Positions 1 through 8,359 of a stretch of 64,000 nt of DNA are shown piece after piece. A program made the translations under genes and the position numbers. The stretch spans positions 248,001 to 312,000 of the forward strand of contig FMTU01000006.1 in the NCBI GenBank assembly GCA_900100475.1. The letters run 5' to 3'. The notes beneath the pieces were generated by a model. That model ran no database searches and had not been told where the DNA came from. It saw nothing but the letters and a program-made list of their open reading frames with translations. Each line of letters begins with the position of its first letter. The first letter of the stretch is position 1. This DNA is from Sphingobium faniae. Its GTDB lineage: Bacteria; Pseudomonadota; Alphaproteobacteria; Sphingomonadales; Sphingomonadaceae.

Positions 1-1
1 A

Positions 2-97
2 AGCGTGGCTGCCGGGGCGGACCCGGTCGATATGGCGGTGAAGGCGGCTGCGTGCCTGCCGCGCGACATGGCGGCGCGATTCAGGGGAAAGGGGTGA
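2..97 (+). CDS. C-terminal end of an unidentified protein (partial)
   Basis: An open frame enters from the left edge and runs about 31 codons to a TGA at 95-97. The visible tail is alanine-rich and ends in a short basic segment (ARFRGKG). It converges on the DnaJ-like gene, whose stop lies 27 bases further on. The visible part is too short to assign a family. The frame has the GC-rich third-position bias of the neighbouring genes, which is the only support for it being coding. Confidence 0.4.
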   Translation, partial: SVAAGADPVDMAVKAAACLPRDMAARFRGKG

Positions 98-124
98 AGG
101 CTGCGGCATTCGCCCCCCAACGCC

Positions 125-1075
125 TCAGACGCCAAGATGGGATCGGACGGCGCGGCTGTCCTGCCAGGTTTCCATCAGCGCCCTGATCGCCGGATCGTCG
201 GCGGGGACGTCGATCTGGAGCGTGACGAGCTGGTCGCCGCGCTGGCCGCCTTTGGCGGTGAAGCCCTTGCCGCGCAGGCGCAGCGTCTTGCCGGAACTGG
301 AACCGGCGGGGACGCCCAGCATCACCGGGCCATCGACGGTGGGCACCTTGACCTTGCCGCCCTTCACCGCTTCGTCGAGCGTGATGGGGAGGTCGAGCAG
401 CACATTGTCGCCGTCGCGCCGGAAGAAGGGATGCGGCTTCACGTCGAGGGTGACGATGGCGTCGCCCGCGCCGCCGGGGCCGGGCTGGCCCTTGCCGGAA
501 AGGCGCATCTGAGTGCCGCTCTCCACGCCCGGCGACAGTTTGAGGTCAATGGTCTTGCCGTCCTGAAGCGTGATGCGCTGGGGGGCGAGCGTCGCCGCGT
601 CGACGAAGGACACGGCCAGGCGATAGGCGGTGTTCGCGCCTTTTTGCGGGGGAGCGTTGCGGCCAAAGCCAAAGCCGCCGCCTCCACCGCTGGCGCGCCG
701 CGCGCCGCCGCCGCCGAACAGCCCTTCGAAAATGTCGCCGAAATCCGCGCCGCCGCCGTTGAATTCAAAGCCGCCCGCTTGCCCCCCACCGCCCGGATGG
801 CCGCGAAAGCCGCCGCCCGCGCCGCCGCCGCCAAAACCGAAGGGCGCGGTCGGATTGCCGTCCGCGTCGATCTCTCCCCGGTCGAAGCGGGCGCGCTTGT
901 CCTTGTCGGACAGCAGGTCATAGGCGCCGGTGATAGAGGAGAATTTCTCCGCCGCCTTCGGATTGTCCTTGTTCCGGTCGGGATGCAGTGCCTTGGCGAG
1001 CTTGCGATAGGCGGATTTGATTTCCGTCTCGCTCGCGCCCCTTGCGACGCCCAAGGTGGAATAGGGATCGGCCAT
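125..1075 (-). CDS. DnaJ-like co-chaperone (J domain plus C-terminal substrate domains, no zinc finger)
   Basis: 316 residues. The N-terminal J domain carries the HPD tripeptide at residues 31-33, which in this family stimulates the ATPase of DnaK. A glycine/phenylalanine-rich linker follows at about residues 78-145, then two beta-sandwich substrate-binding domains of the CbpA/DnaJ C-terminal type. There are no CxxCxGxG zinc-finger repeats, so this is a CbpA-like (class II) protein and not canonical DnaJ. It acts in cytosolic protein folding. It is divergent from pdxH, with 139 bp between the starts. J-domain identity is secure; the precise client or cognate Hsp70 cannot be read from the sequence. 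Confidence 0.9.
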   Translation of the reverse strand: MADPYSTLGVARGASETEIKSAYRKLAKALHPDRNKDNPKAAEKFSSITGAYDLLSDKDKRARFDRGEIDADGNPTAPFGFGGGGAGGGFRGHPGGGGQAGGFEFNGGGADFGDIFEGLFGGGGARRASGGGGGFGFGRNAPPQKGANTAYRLAVSFVDAATLAPQRITLQDGKTIDLKLSPGVESGTQMRLSGKGQPGPGGAGDAIVTLDVKPHPFFRRDGDNVLLDLPITLDEAVKGGKVKVPTVDGPVMLGVPAGSSSGKTLRLRGKGFTAKGGQRGDQLVTLQIDVPADDPAIRALMETWQDSRAVRSHLGV

Positions 1076-1214
1076 CTATACTGTGCTGCCTCTGATCGTG
1101 AAAAGCGGTTTGCCCATCTATGTGGAGAAAAGCCCCGTCCGCTTCAAGTCGCAGTTGGCAAGCGTGACCAGCCCATATCGACAGCAAGGACAGGCTTCTT
1201 CATAAGGTCGCGCC

Positions 1215-1790
1215 ATGACAGACCCCTTTGACCTGTTCGATGACTGGTATGCCGAAGCCCGCCAGAGCGAGATCAACGACAGCAACGCCATGGCGCTGGC
1301 CACCGCCGATGAACGCGGGCGGCCTTCGGTGCGGATGGTGCTGCTCAAAGGCCATGGGCCGGACGGCTTCATCTTCTACACCAATTTCGAGGGGCGCAAG
1401 GCGGGCGAACTGCTGGACAATCCGCACGCCGCCCTGCTGTTCCACTGGAAGTCGCTGCGGCGGCAGGTACGGATCGAAGGGCCGGTCGGGCGCGTGGACG
1501 ACGCCACCGCCGACGCCTATTTCGCGACGCGCAGCCGGGACAGCCAGTTGGGCGCATGGGCTTCGGACCAGTCCCGGCCGCTGGCGTCGCGGGATCTGTT
1601 CATGGCGCGCTATGAGGAAGCGGCGACACGGTTCGAAGGCGGGCCGGTGCCGCGCCCGCCGCACTGGTCAGGCTTTCGCGTGAAGCCGCAGCGGATCGAA
1701 TTCTGGCAGGACCGCGAGCATCGCCTGCACGAACGCCACCTGTTCACACGGCATGGCGAGGATTGGGATGAAGGGATGCTGTATCCCTGA
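1215..1790 (+). CDS. pdxH: Pyridoxine/pyridoxamine 5'-phosphate oxidase
   Basis: 191 residues, typical length for PdxH. The FMN enzyme oxidises pyridoxine or pyridoxamine 5'-phosphate to pyridoxal 5'-phosphate in the cytosol. The family pattern RPSVRMVLLKG is near residues 37-47, and FYTNFEGRKAGEL near 53-66 matches the FMN-binding part. The C-terminus has the conserved R-x-H-x-R arrangement (RLHERHLF) and ends in LYP. pdxJ, the ring-forming enzyme of the same cofactor pathway, is also in this window at about 41.5 kb but is not linked. The stop is followed after 18 bases by a bipartite repeat element. Confidence 0.95.
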   Translation: MTDPFDLFDDWYAEARQSEINDSNAMALATADERGRPSVRMVLLKGHGPDGFIFYTNFEGRKAGELLDNPHAALLFHWKSLRRQVRIEGPVGRVDDATADAYFATRSRDSQLGAWASDQSRPLASRDLFMARYEEAATRFEGGPVPRPPHWSGFRVKPQRIEFWQDREHRLHERHLFTRHGEDWDEGMLYP

Positions 1791-1808
1791 ACAGGGCAGG
1801 ACGTCCTG

Positions 1809-1912
1809 GAGCGATTTCCAAGCGATCGGAAACGATCGCTGGTTAAGAAATCGCGGCAAACAAGGGGATTTAGAGCAGCGATCTGATCCAATCAGATCGA
1901 AAACCGCTCTAG
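1809..1912. repeat. Bipartite two-hairpin intergenic repeat, copy A
   Basis: Hairpin I (1809-1854) has outer arms GCGATTTC/GAAATCGC and inner arms AGCGATCG/CGATCGCT. Hairpin II (1869-1911) has outer arms TAGAGC/GCTCTA and inner arms GATCTGAT/ATCAGATC. The linker GAAATCGCGGCAAACAAG is close to that of copy B (7125-7230), while the inner stems differ completely. It lies between the convergent genes pdxH and queF. The queF stop codon (CTA on this strand, 1909-1911) is the end of hairpin II. It could act as a bidirectional terminator or mRNA 3' structure; no mobility gene is present. Confidence 0.8.
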
Positions 1913-2367
1913 CCCCGGCCGCGATAGCCCGGCACGTCCTGCGAGGGGAGCCATAGCCCGGCTGGCGGATCGTCCGATTGCCAGAAGACGTCGATGGGGA
2001 TGCCGCCGCGCGGATACCAGTAGCCGCCGATGCGCAGCCAGAGCGGTTGCATCTCGGTGAAGAGCCGCTCGGCGATGCCGACGGTGCAATCCTCGTGAAA
2101 GGCCGCATGGTTGCGGAAGGAACCGAGGAAGAGCTTCAGCGACTTCGATTCGACGATGGTCGCGGCGGGGGCATAGTCGATCACCAGATGGGCGAAGTCG
2201 GGCTGGCCCGTCACCGGGCAGAGCGAGGTGAATTCCGGCGCGGTGAAGCGCACCAGATAGGGCTTTCCCGGACGGGGATTGGGAACATAGTCGAGGACGG
2301 CTTCTTCCGGGCGCCGGGGCAGCGCGCTGGCCTGGCCAAGGTGGATCGGGGGGGACGTATCGGTCAT
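1909..2367 (-). CDS. queF: NADPH-dependent 7-cyano-7-deazaguanine reductase
   Basis: 152 residues from the ATG at 2367; the frame extends 12 codons further upstream but that part is not family-like. QueF reduces preQ0 to preQ1 in queuosine tRNA modification. The catalytic cysteine motif [11 protein letters not shown] has Cys50 and the downstream Asp57, and ESKSLK at 74-79 is the NADPH/substrate signature of the short (unimodular, YkvM-like) QueF class. The length fits that class. Its TAG stop is formed by the repeat element at 1809-1912. No other queuosine genes are next to it. Confidence 0.95.
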   Translation of the reverse strand: MTDTSPPIHLGQASALPRRPEEAVLDYVPNPRPGKPYLVRFTAPEFTSLCPVTGQPDFAHLVIDYAPAATIVESKSLKLFLGSFRNHAAFHEDCTVGIAERLFTEMQPLWLRIGGYWYPRGGIPIDVFWQSDDPPAGLWLPSQDVPGYRGRG

Positions 2368-2457
2368 GGCGGCCCATCTACGCGATCGCACGCATAAAGT
2401 CATGGGGGCGATCTGTTCATCTGTCGTTCAGGCGTGGCGTTGCCTTGGCTGCCCCTT

Positions 2458-3747
2458 ATGGGGCCTCGTCGCTTGATCCTTTCCATGCTGCCGCTGTTGC
2501 TGGCGTCGCCTGTTTCGGCCCAGCAGCAGGAGAGCGGCGATCCGGTCATGAATCTGCCGCGCGCGCCCGATAACCGGCCCGACAACCGGCAGGGCCCGGA
2601 ACTGAATGTGTATCGCGATCCGGTGACGCCCACGGTCACGCCGCCGCCCGCGCTGGTGTTGCCGCCGGTAGTGACGCCGACCGTTCCACCGCCTGCCGCG
2701 CCGCCGCCCGCGGCTGAGACGCCTGCGCCGCGCCGGGACACGCGGCCGCCCGAAACGCGGACGCAGCAGACGGCCCCGCCCCCGCAGCGGAACGAGCGGC
2801 GGCAGGCGGAAACGGCTGTGCCTGAGCAAAACGCGAATGGAGCGGCGGATACTCCCTCGACGCCCGCGCCTGAGCCTGAGCCGCAGGTTGCGCCCGCTCC
2901 GCAGAATGAGGCCGCCAACGCCGCGAGCGCGCCCGCCGAACCGGCCCCGATGGCGGCGGTTTCGGACGAGCGCCCGCTTTGGCCGTGGATCGCCGGGGGC
3001 CTTGCGCTGCTGGCGGGGTTCGCCTTCCTGTTCCTGCGGCGCAGGCGTGGCGGGGAAGAGAGGGAGGATGACTTCGCCCCCGTCCCTGCTCCCGTTGCTG
3101 TCGAGCCTGTGGCGGAACCTGTCGCCGCGAAGACGCCGCCTGCGCCCCGGCCAGTGGCGCCTCCCCCGCCTCCCCCCGCGCCTGAAGCAACGACCGATGC
3201 CGTGGCGGATCGCGCCCGGATCGACCTCTCGCTGGAAGTCACCGGCGCGCGCAACTCGCTGCTGGGGCTGACGGTCGGCTATGCGCTGACGCTCACCAAT
3301 CGGGGCGAGCGGGCGGCGCGGGACGTGCTGGTGCGCGGGCTGATCGGCAATGCGGGCGGGGATCAACAGGCGCTGCTCCAGCCGTTCGTCGGCGGGGAGA
3401 CCGGGCTGCCGATCCATTCGGCGGTGTCGATCGCGCCGGGGGCCAGCCAGCGCCTGACCGGCGAATTGCGGCTGGCGGCGGACCAGTTCGCGCCGGTGCC
3501 GGTGGGCGAGCGGCTGTTGCTGATCCCGCTCGCGGCGTTCGACGCGCAATATCACTGGAGCGAGGATGATGCCGGTCCGGCAGGCGGGGCCGATCCGGCG
3601 GACACGGGGCGGATCGGCGGGGCGTTCATCATCGGGCAGGAGCAAGACCCGCCCGCCGAGCGGCTCGCGCCCTTCCGGCTCGACCTTGGCCCGCGCCAGT
3701 ACCGGCGGCCCGGCGCGCGCGTGGCGGGGCAGTTCGGGGGACATTGA
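2458..3747 (+). CDS. Proline-rich single-pass envelope protein of unknown function
   Basis: 429 residues from ATG 2458; an in-frame GTG at 2434 is an alternative start. It has a signal peptide ending near VSAQQQ, then a proline/alanine-rich disordered segment of about 130 residues, a transmembrane helix (WPWIAGGLALLAGFAFLFL) followed by RRRR, a second proline-rich cytosolic-side spacer, and a C-terminal domain of about 170 residues. That domain resembles a beta-sandwich (alternating hydrophobic strands around SLEVTGARN and VGYALTLTNRG), of the kind found in cell-surface adhesive or CARDB-like folds. Only topology is visible; no catalytic motif was recognised. It precedes sseA by 67 bp on the same strand. 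Confidence 0.75.
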   Translation: MGPRRLILSMLPLLLASPVSAQQQESGDPVMNLPRAPDNRPDNRQGPELNVYRDPVTPTVTPPPALVLPPVVTPTVPPPAAPPPAAETPAPRRDTRPPETRTQQTAPPPQRNERRQAETAVPEQNANGAADTPSTPAPEPEPQVAPAPQNEAANAASAPAEPAPMAAVSDERPLWPWIAGGLALLAGFAFLFLRRRRGGEEREDDFAPVPAPVAVEPVAEPVAAKTPPAPRPVAPPPPPPAPEATTDAVADRARIDLSLEVTGARNSLLGLTVGYALTLTNRGERAARDVLVRGLIGNAGGDQQALLQPFVGGETGLPIHSAVSIAPGASQRLTGELRLAADQFAPVPVGERLLLIPLAAFDAQYHWSEDDAGPAGGADPADTGRIGGAFIIGQEQDPPAERLAPFRLDLGPRQYRRPGARVAGQFGGH

Positions 3748-3814
3748 CAGCCCCCTTTGCAGCGCCGCCCGCCCATCCTATCAAGGATGGCGACAGCAGC
3801 TTATGGGGTGACGC

Positions 3815-4660
3815 ATGGAGATATTGGTTTCGACCGGGTGGCTGGCCGGGGAACTGGGCAAAAGCGACCTTCGGATCGTCGACGCCAGCCTGTTCCTGCC
3901 CGGCGTCCCGCGCGATCCCCGCGCGGAGTTCGAACAGGCGCATATTCCGGGCGCAGCGTTTCTCGACCTGCTGACGCTGGCCGATCCCGACGATGCGCGT
4001 CCCGGCATGTTGCCGTCCGACGCCTTCATGACAGAGCGATGCCAGGCGCTGGGCATCGACGCCGACAGCCGCATCATCGTCTATGACAACAGCCCGACGC
4101 ACAGCGCGGCGCGGGGATGGTGGATGATGCGCCTCTATGGCGTGGGCAAGGGCGCGGCGATCCTGGATGGCGGCCTGCCCAAATGGGTGGCGGAGGGCCG
4201 TCCGACCGAAAGCGGCGCGATGCCCCCGCCCCCCGGCAACGCCGTGGCGCGGCGCGCGGCGGGGCAGGTGCGGACGATGGACGAACTGATCGCCAATGTA
4301 ACAAGCCGCGCCGAAGAGGTGATCGACGCGCGCGCGGCGTCGCGCTTTACCGGCGAGGATGCGGAACCGCGCCGCGGCATGGCTTCGGGGCATATTCCAG
4401 GGTCGCGCAACCTGCCCTCTTCCACCCTGTTCCATGCCGACAACAGCATGAAGACGGGCGAGGAATTACGGCGGCTGTTCGATCAGGCGGGCCTCGACAT
4501 GAGCCGCCCGGTCATCACCACCTGCGGCAGCGGAGTGACGGCGGCGCTCCTGCTGGCGGGCCTCGAATTGCTGGGGAAGACGGACGTGACGCTTTATGAC
4601 GGAAGCTGGTCCGAATGGGGCTTCGATCCGTCCACGCCCAAGGCGACCGGCGCGGCATGA
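3815..4660 (+). CDS. sseA: 3-mercaptopyruvate sulfurtransferase (two rhodanese domains)
   Basis: 281 residues, two tandem rhodanese domains. The second domain carries the active-site loop CGSGVTA with the catalytic cysteine at 237, which is the form typical of mercaptopyruvate sulfurtransferases rather than thiosulfate sulfurtransferases. The enzyme transfers sulfur from 3-mercaptopyruvate to a thiol or cyanide acceptor. The stop overlaps the start of metC (ATGA at 4657-4660), joining two sulfur amino acid enzymes. The family call is strong; the in vivo acceptor is not known. Confidence 0.92.
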   Translation: MEILVSTGWLAGELGKSDLRIVDASLFLPGVPRDPRAEFEQAHIPGAAFLDLLTLADPDDARPGMLPSDAFMTERCQALGIDADSRIIVYDNSPTHSAARGWWMMRLYGVGKGAAILDGGLPKWVAEGRPTESGAMPPPPGNAVARRAAGQVRTMDELIANVTSRAEEVIDARAASRFTGEDAEPRRGMASGHIPGSRNLPSSTLFHADNSMKTGEELRRLFDQAGLDMSRPVITTCGSGVTAALLLAGLELLGKTDVTLYDGSWSEWGFDPSTPKATGAA

Positions 4661-5871
4661 GCGGGGCGGAGGACGATCGCAGGCCGCTGACGAAGCTGGC
4701 GCAGGCGGGACGCAAGGCGGAATGGACCGGGATGCCGGGACAGCCGGGCGGCATCGTCAGCCCGTCGGTGTGGCGCGCCTCCACCATCCTGTATGACGAT
4801 GTGGCGCATCTGCGCCGCGCCGCCGGCTCCAGCACGCATGAGCGGCTGTTCTACGGGCGCAAGGGGACGCCGACCGCCTGGTCGCTGGCCGACGCGCTGA
4901 CGGAAATGGAGCCGGGCGCGGCAGGAACGATGCTGTTTCCGTCCGGCGTGGCGGCGGTTTCCTGCGCGCTGATGGCGGTATTGAGGCCCGGCGACCAGTT
5001 GCTGATGGTGGACAGCGCCTATGATCCGACACGCGCCTTTTGCGAGCAGGCACTGAAACCTTTCGGCGTCGAGACGGTCTATTATGATCCGACCGTCGGC
5101 GCGGGCATCGCCGATTTGCTGACGGAGCGGACGCGCGCCATCTTCCTCGAAAGCCCCGGCAGCCTGACCTTCGAGGTGCAGGACGTGCCCGCCATCGTCG
5201 CGGCGGCGAAGGATCGGGGCGTCGTCACGCTGATCGACAATACATGGGCGACGCCGCTGTTCTTCCCGGCGCTGGGACATGGCGTCGATATCTCGATCCT
5301 GGCCTGCACCAAATATATTGTCGGGCATAGCGACGTGATGATCGGTTCTGTCACCGCGAACGAGGCGTGGTTCCCGAAGGTGCGGCAGATGGCCTATCTG
5401 TTCGGGCAGATGACCAGCCCGGACGACGCATGGCTGACGTCGCGGGGACTGCGGACGCTGGGGGTGCGGCTGCGGCAGCATCAGGAAGGCGCGCTGGCGG
5501 TCGCGCGCTGGCTGGCGGATCAGCCCGATGTCGCGCGGGTGCTGCACCCGGCCTTGCCCGGTAGTCCGGGGCATGATCTGTGGGCGCGGGACTTTTCCGG
5601 CTCCTCCGGGCTGTTCAGCTTCGTCCTGAAAGGCGGGGACGAAGCGGCGCGGGCGGCGCTGATCGACGGGCTGGCGCATTTCGGCATCGGCTATAGCTGG
5701 GGCGGGTTCGAGAGTCTGGCCCTGCCGGTCGATCCGGCGCGCTATCGCAGCGCGACGACGTGGGAAGCCGAGGGGCCTGCCGTGCGCCTGCATATCGGGC
5801 TGGAAGACCCCGCCGACCTGATCGCCGACCTCGACGCGGGCCTTGCCCGGTTCCGCGCCGCGCGGGGATGA
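4657..5871 (+). CDS. metC: Cystathionine beta-lyase
   Basis: 404 residues from the ATG overlapping the sseA stop. It belongs to the Cys/Met metabolism PLP enzyme family (fold type I). The cofactor lysine is at about residue 219 in CTKYIVGHSD, and LIDNTWATPLFFPALGHGVDI precedes it as expected. Start and length agree with proteobacterial MetC, which cleaves cystathionine to homocysteine, pyruvate and ammonia. A close paralogue function (cystathionine gamma-lyase or gamma-synthase) cannot be fully excluded, but the tail VDPARYRSATTWEAEGPAVRLHIG-type region is beta-lyase-like. The stop overlaps the next start (ATGA at 5868-5871). Confidence 0.9.
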   Translation: MSGAEDDRRPLTKLAQAGRKAEWTGMPGQPGGIVSPSVWRASTILYDDVAHLRRAAGSSTHERLFYGRKGTPTAWSLADALTEMEPGAAGTMLFPSGVAAVSCALMAVLRPGDQLLMVDSAYDPTRAFCEQALKPFGVETVYYDPTVGAGIADLLTERTRAIFLESPGSLTFEVQDVPAIVAAAKDRGVVTLIDNTWATPLFFPALGHGVDISILACTKYIVGHSDVMIGSVTANEAWFPKVRQMAYLFGQMTSPDDAWLTSRGLRTLGVRLRQHQEGALAVARWLADQPDVARVLHPALPGSPGHDLWARDFSGSSGLFSFVLKGGDEAARAALIDGLAHFGIGYSWGGFESLALPVDPARYRSATTWEAEGPAVRLHIGLEDPADLIADLDAGLARFRAARG

Positions 5872-7127
5872 GGCCGGACCTCTCCTCCCTGCTGGCGCTG
5901 GTGCCGGGCAATGCGGAGATCGTCCAGCCGCTGATCGCGCTCGGCATCGCGCTGCTGCTGCATCTGGCGGCGACGGCGGCGGCCCGCTTCCTCGCGCCGC
6001 GATTGCGGGAAAAGGCGGCGATATTGAGCGAGGCGCTGGCGGGGCGGCTGCGCGCCATGCTGCGCTATGCGCTGTCGGCGCTGCTCATCGGGTTCGCAAC
6101 GGCGCTCTGGCGGGCCGATACCGCGCCGCATCTGGTGCTGGGCATCGCGCTCGGCCTGTCGGTCGCGCTGTTCGCCGCGCATTGCCTGCGGGCGCTGGCG
6201 ATCCCGGTCTGGGCGGTCGCGCCGCTGGCGCTGCTGCTGTTCCTGACCACCGTGTCGGGCGCCAATGGCGGGCTGACGCCGGTGGGAACGATGCTGGACG
6301 CGATCGGCATTGACCTGGGCAAGCGGCGGGTGACGCTGCTCGGCCTCATCACCATGGCGGCGATCTGCGTGGCGCTGTTCGCCATGGTGCGGCTGGCCAA
6401 CCGGCTGATCGGGGGCAGCATCGCGCGGGCGCAGGGGTTCGACGCGACGCAGAAGCTGCTGGCGCAGAAACTGGCCGCGATCGCGGTGGTGGTCGCCGCC
6501 TTCTTCATCGGCGTCGACCTGCTGGGGATCGACCTGACCGCCTTCGCCGTCTTTTCGGGCGCGCTGGGGCTGGCGGTCGGCTTTGGCCTGCAAAAGACGT
6601 TCGGCAATCTGATCGCGGGGATCATCCTGCTGATGGACCGATCCATCAAGCCGGGCGACGTGATCGTGGTGGGCGACAGCTTTGGATGGGTGAACAAGAT
6701 CGGCGTGCGCGCCGTCAGCGTCATCACCCGCGACGGCAAGGAACATCTGATCCCGAACGAGAATCTGATGACGCAGGAGGTGGAGAACTGGTCCTATTCC
6801 GACCGCAATGTCCGCGTCCGCATGACTGTGGGAGTGGGCTTCGACAGCGACCTGCCGCTGGCGCAGAAATTGATGTTGCAGGCCGCGCAGGAAAGCGACC
6901 GCGTGCTGGACATGCCCAGCCCCACCGTGCGCCTGACCGGCTTTGGCGAGAACCGCGTCGAACATGAGATATTGGTGTGGATCAGCGATCCCGAAGAAGG
7001 CGTCGGCAATGTGCGGTCGGACGTGCTCAACCGGCTGTGGCGGCTGTTCCGCGACCATGGCGTCGCCATCCCTTATCCGCAGCGCGTGATTCACGCCGCG
7101 CGCGAGGACGCGCCGCCCGCGTCATAG
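5868..7127 (+). CDS. MscS-family mechanosensitive channel with extra N-terminal membrane helices
   Basis: 419 residues. Several hydrophobic helices fill the first 220 residues. The pore-lining TM3 and the start of the beta domain follow, with the MscS signature VFSGALGLAVGFGLQKTFGNLIAGIILLMDRSIKPGD (positions roughly 222-260) including its glycine/alanine-spaced helix. The C-terminal cytoplasmic vestibule domain is present to the end. It would release solutes under membrane tension in the inner membrane. It is overlapped by metC upstream. Its TAG stop at 7125-7127 is the first trinucleotide of repeat copy B. No cyclic-nucleotide-binding domain is attached. Confidence 0.9.
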   Translation: MRPDLSSLLALVPGNAEIVQPLIALGIALLLHLAATAAARFLAPRLREKAAILSEALAGRLRAMLRYALSALLIGFATALWRADTAPHLVLGIALGLSVALFAAHCLRALAIPVWAVAPLALLLFLTTVSGANGGLTPVGTMLDAIGIDLGKRRVTLLGLITMAAICVALFAMVRLANRLIGGSIARAQGFDATQKLLAQKLAAIAVVVAAFFIGVDLLGIDLTAFAVFSGALGLAVGFGLQKTFGNLIAGIILLMDRSIKPGDVIVVGDSFGWVNKIGVRAVSVITRDGKEHLIPNENLMTQEVENWSYSDRNVRVRMTVGVGFDSDLPLAQKLMLQAAQESDRVLDMPSPTVRLTGFGENRVEHEILVWISDPEEGVGNVRSDVLNRLWRLFRDHGVAIPYPQRVIHAAREDAPPAS

Positions 7128-7230
7128 AGTGATTTCGAGCCAGATGGAATCATCTGGCGACTCGGAAATCACGGTAATCAAAGAATAATTTAGAGGCGTT
7201 TCGGTTCAATCAGAACCGGAACGACTCTAG
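7125..7230. repeat. Bipartite two-hairpin intergenic repeat, copy B
   Basis: Hairpin I has outer arms GATTTC (7131-7136) and GAAATC (7165-7170) with inner arms CCAGATG/CATCTGG (7140-7146, 7151-7157). Hairpin II runs from TTTAGAG (7189-7195) to CTCTAG (7225-7230) with arms CGGTTC/GAACCG inside. The linker GAAATCACGGTAATCAAAG is close to that of copy A (1809-1912), and the inner stems are different sequences that still pair. The left edge supplies the stop codon of the MscS-like gene. Confidence 0.8.
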
Positions 7231-7237
7231 GATCGCT

Positions 7238-7311
7238 CCTTGTTGCAGGACAGCAACATTTCCTCACAAACGATAATAGCGGCCAAAAAACCCTTGTGCA
7301 GCGCAACAAGG
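7238..7311. promoter_or_regulatory. Nested dyads upstream of the TIGR02001 gene
   Basis: CCTTGTTGC at 7238-7246 recurs as its exact inverse GCAACAAGG at 7303-7311. Each copy also has a local partner: TGTTGC pairs with GCAACA at 7253-7258 (6-base loop), and CCTTGT at 7292-7297 pairs with ACAAGG at 7306-7311. The structures are mutually exclusive if transcribed, or they form paired operator half-sites if read as DNA. Which regulator acts here is not visible. Confidence 0.4.
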
Positions 7312-7419
7312 ACGCGCATTCTTTCAGGGTCGAGGTACCCGGCCCATCCCTTCGCGGGACAAAGAGGCAGGGGTCTCCACGCAGGTGGGACGATCGCATA
7401 ACCATCAAGGGGTTTTGTC

Positions 7420-8172
7420 ATGCGTAAGTCCATTCCCGGCCTCTCGGCCGCCGCTCTTGCCGTTTTTTCGCTTCCCGCTTTCGCCCAGGATGATCCCGTG
7501 CCCGCGCTGACCGTTTCAGGCAGCGCCGCCGTCGTCACCGATTATCGCTTCCGCGGCGCGTCCCAGACCGACAAGCGCTTCGCCATCCAGGGCGGCATCA
7601 CCATCACCCATGAATCGGGCTTCTATGTGTCGACCTGGGGTTCTTCGATCGACGATTATGTCGCCAATGGCAGCGATCAGGAAATCGACCTGATCGCGGG
7701 CTTTTCCAGGACGGTGGGCGCGGCGACCTTCGACCTTGGCGTGCTCTATTATTATTATCCCGGATCGCATGGGGCGAATACCGATTTCGTCGAGCCTTAT
7801 GCGTCGGTGAAGGGCACTTTCGGTCCCGCGACCGCGAAGCTGACCGTCAACTATGCGCCCAAAACCAGGGCGCTGACGCTGGACGGCGTCCACAAGGAAG
7901 ATAATCTCTACGTCGCGGGCGATCTGTCGGCCAGCATCCCCAATACGCCTTTGGGCGTGTCGGCGCATCTGGGCCATAGCTGGGGACCAAGCTACCTCAT
8001 CATCGGCAGCGGCAAGGAATATACCGACTGGAGCATCGGCGCGACCTACACCTGGGATCACCTGACCTTCGGCGTCAGCTATGTCGATACCGACAAGGCG
8101 GCCTATTCGGGACCGGGCGGGCGCAATATCAGCAAGGCGGGCGTCGTGGGGTCGATCACGGCGTCGTTCTGA
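7420..8172 (+). CDS. TIGR02001/TorF-type putative outer-membrane barrel protein
   Basis: 250 residues with a clear Sec signal peptide (cleavage near AFAQD). The mature protein has alternating short amphipathic strands, starting with [19 protein letters not shown], which is the hallmark opening of the TIGR02001 family, and ends in an aromatic residue (SITASF) as outer-membrane barrels do. The family is often linked to nitrogen regulation genes (glnK/amtB) in other proteobacteria, but none are adjacent here. A 190-bp leader with nested dyads precedes it and a strong terminator follows. The transported substrate, if any, is unknown. Confidence 0.85.
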   Translation: MRKSIPGLSAAALAVFSLPAFAQDDPVPALTVSGSAAVVTDYRFRGASQTDKRFAIQGGITITHESGFYVSTWGSSIDDYVANGSDQEIDLIAGFSRTVGAATFDLGVLYYYYPGSHGANTDFVEPYASVKGTFGPATAKLTVNYAPKTRALTLDGVHKEDNLYVAGDLSASIPNTPLGVSAHLGHSWGPSYLIIGSGKEYTDWSIGATYTWDHLTFGVSYVDTDKAAYSGPGGRNISKAGVVGSITASF

Positions 8173-8180
8173 TCCGGGCG

Positions 8181-8211
8181 GGAGGCCGCCAGCCGTGGGC
8201 GGGCGGCCTCC
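8181..8211 (+). terminator. Hairpin terminator after the TIGR02001 gene
   Basis: A perfect 10-bp stem, GGAGGCCGCC (8181-8190) with GGCGGCCTCC (8202-8211), has an 11-base loop and is followed by TTTC. It starts 8 bases after the stop of the barrel gene and precedes lgt. Confidence 0.8.
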
Positions 8212-8359
8212 TTTCATCGAAGGCGCGCGATCATCGCTCGTCCTCTCTCCCTCCGTTCGTCCCGAAGCGCCACCGATCCGAATCAACCGCCCCTACCCCC
8301 TTGGCCCTGAGCGATGCTTGCTTTATGGCAGCGGCATAATTCCCAAGGGGAACCGCATC

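Noticed and set aside
630..923. Proline-rich open frame opposite the DnaJ-like gene
   Set aside because: Composition is the complement of the Gly/Phe-rich linker and it has no family features.
7127..7420. Sigma-54 or nitrogen-regulator sites ahead of the TIGR02001 gene
   Set aside because: No GG-N10-GC pair with the TGGCAC-type context was found; only the dyads reported above stand out.
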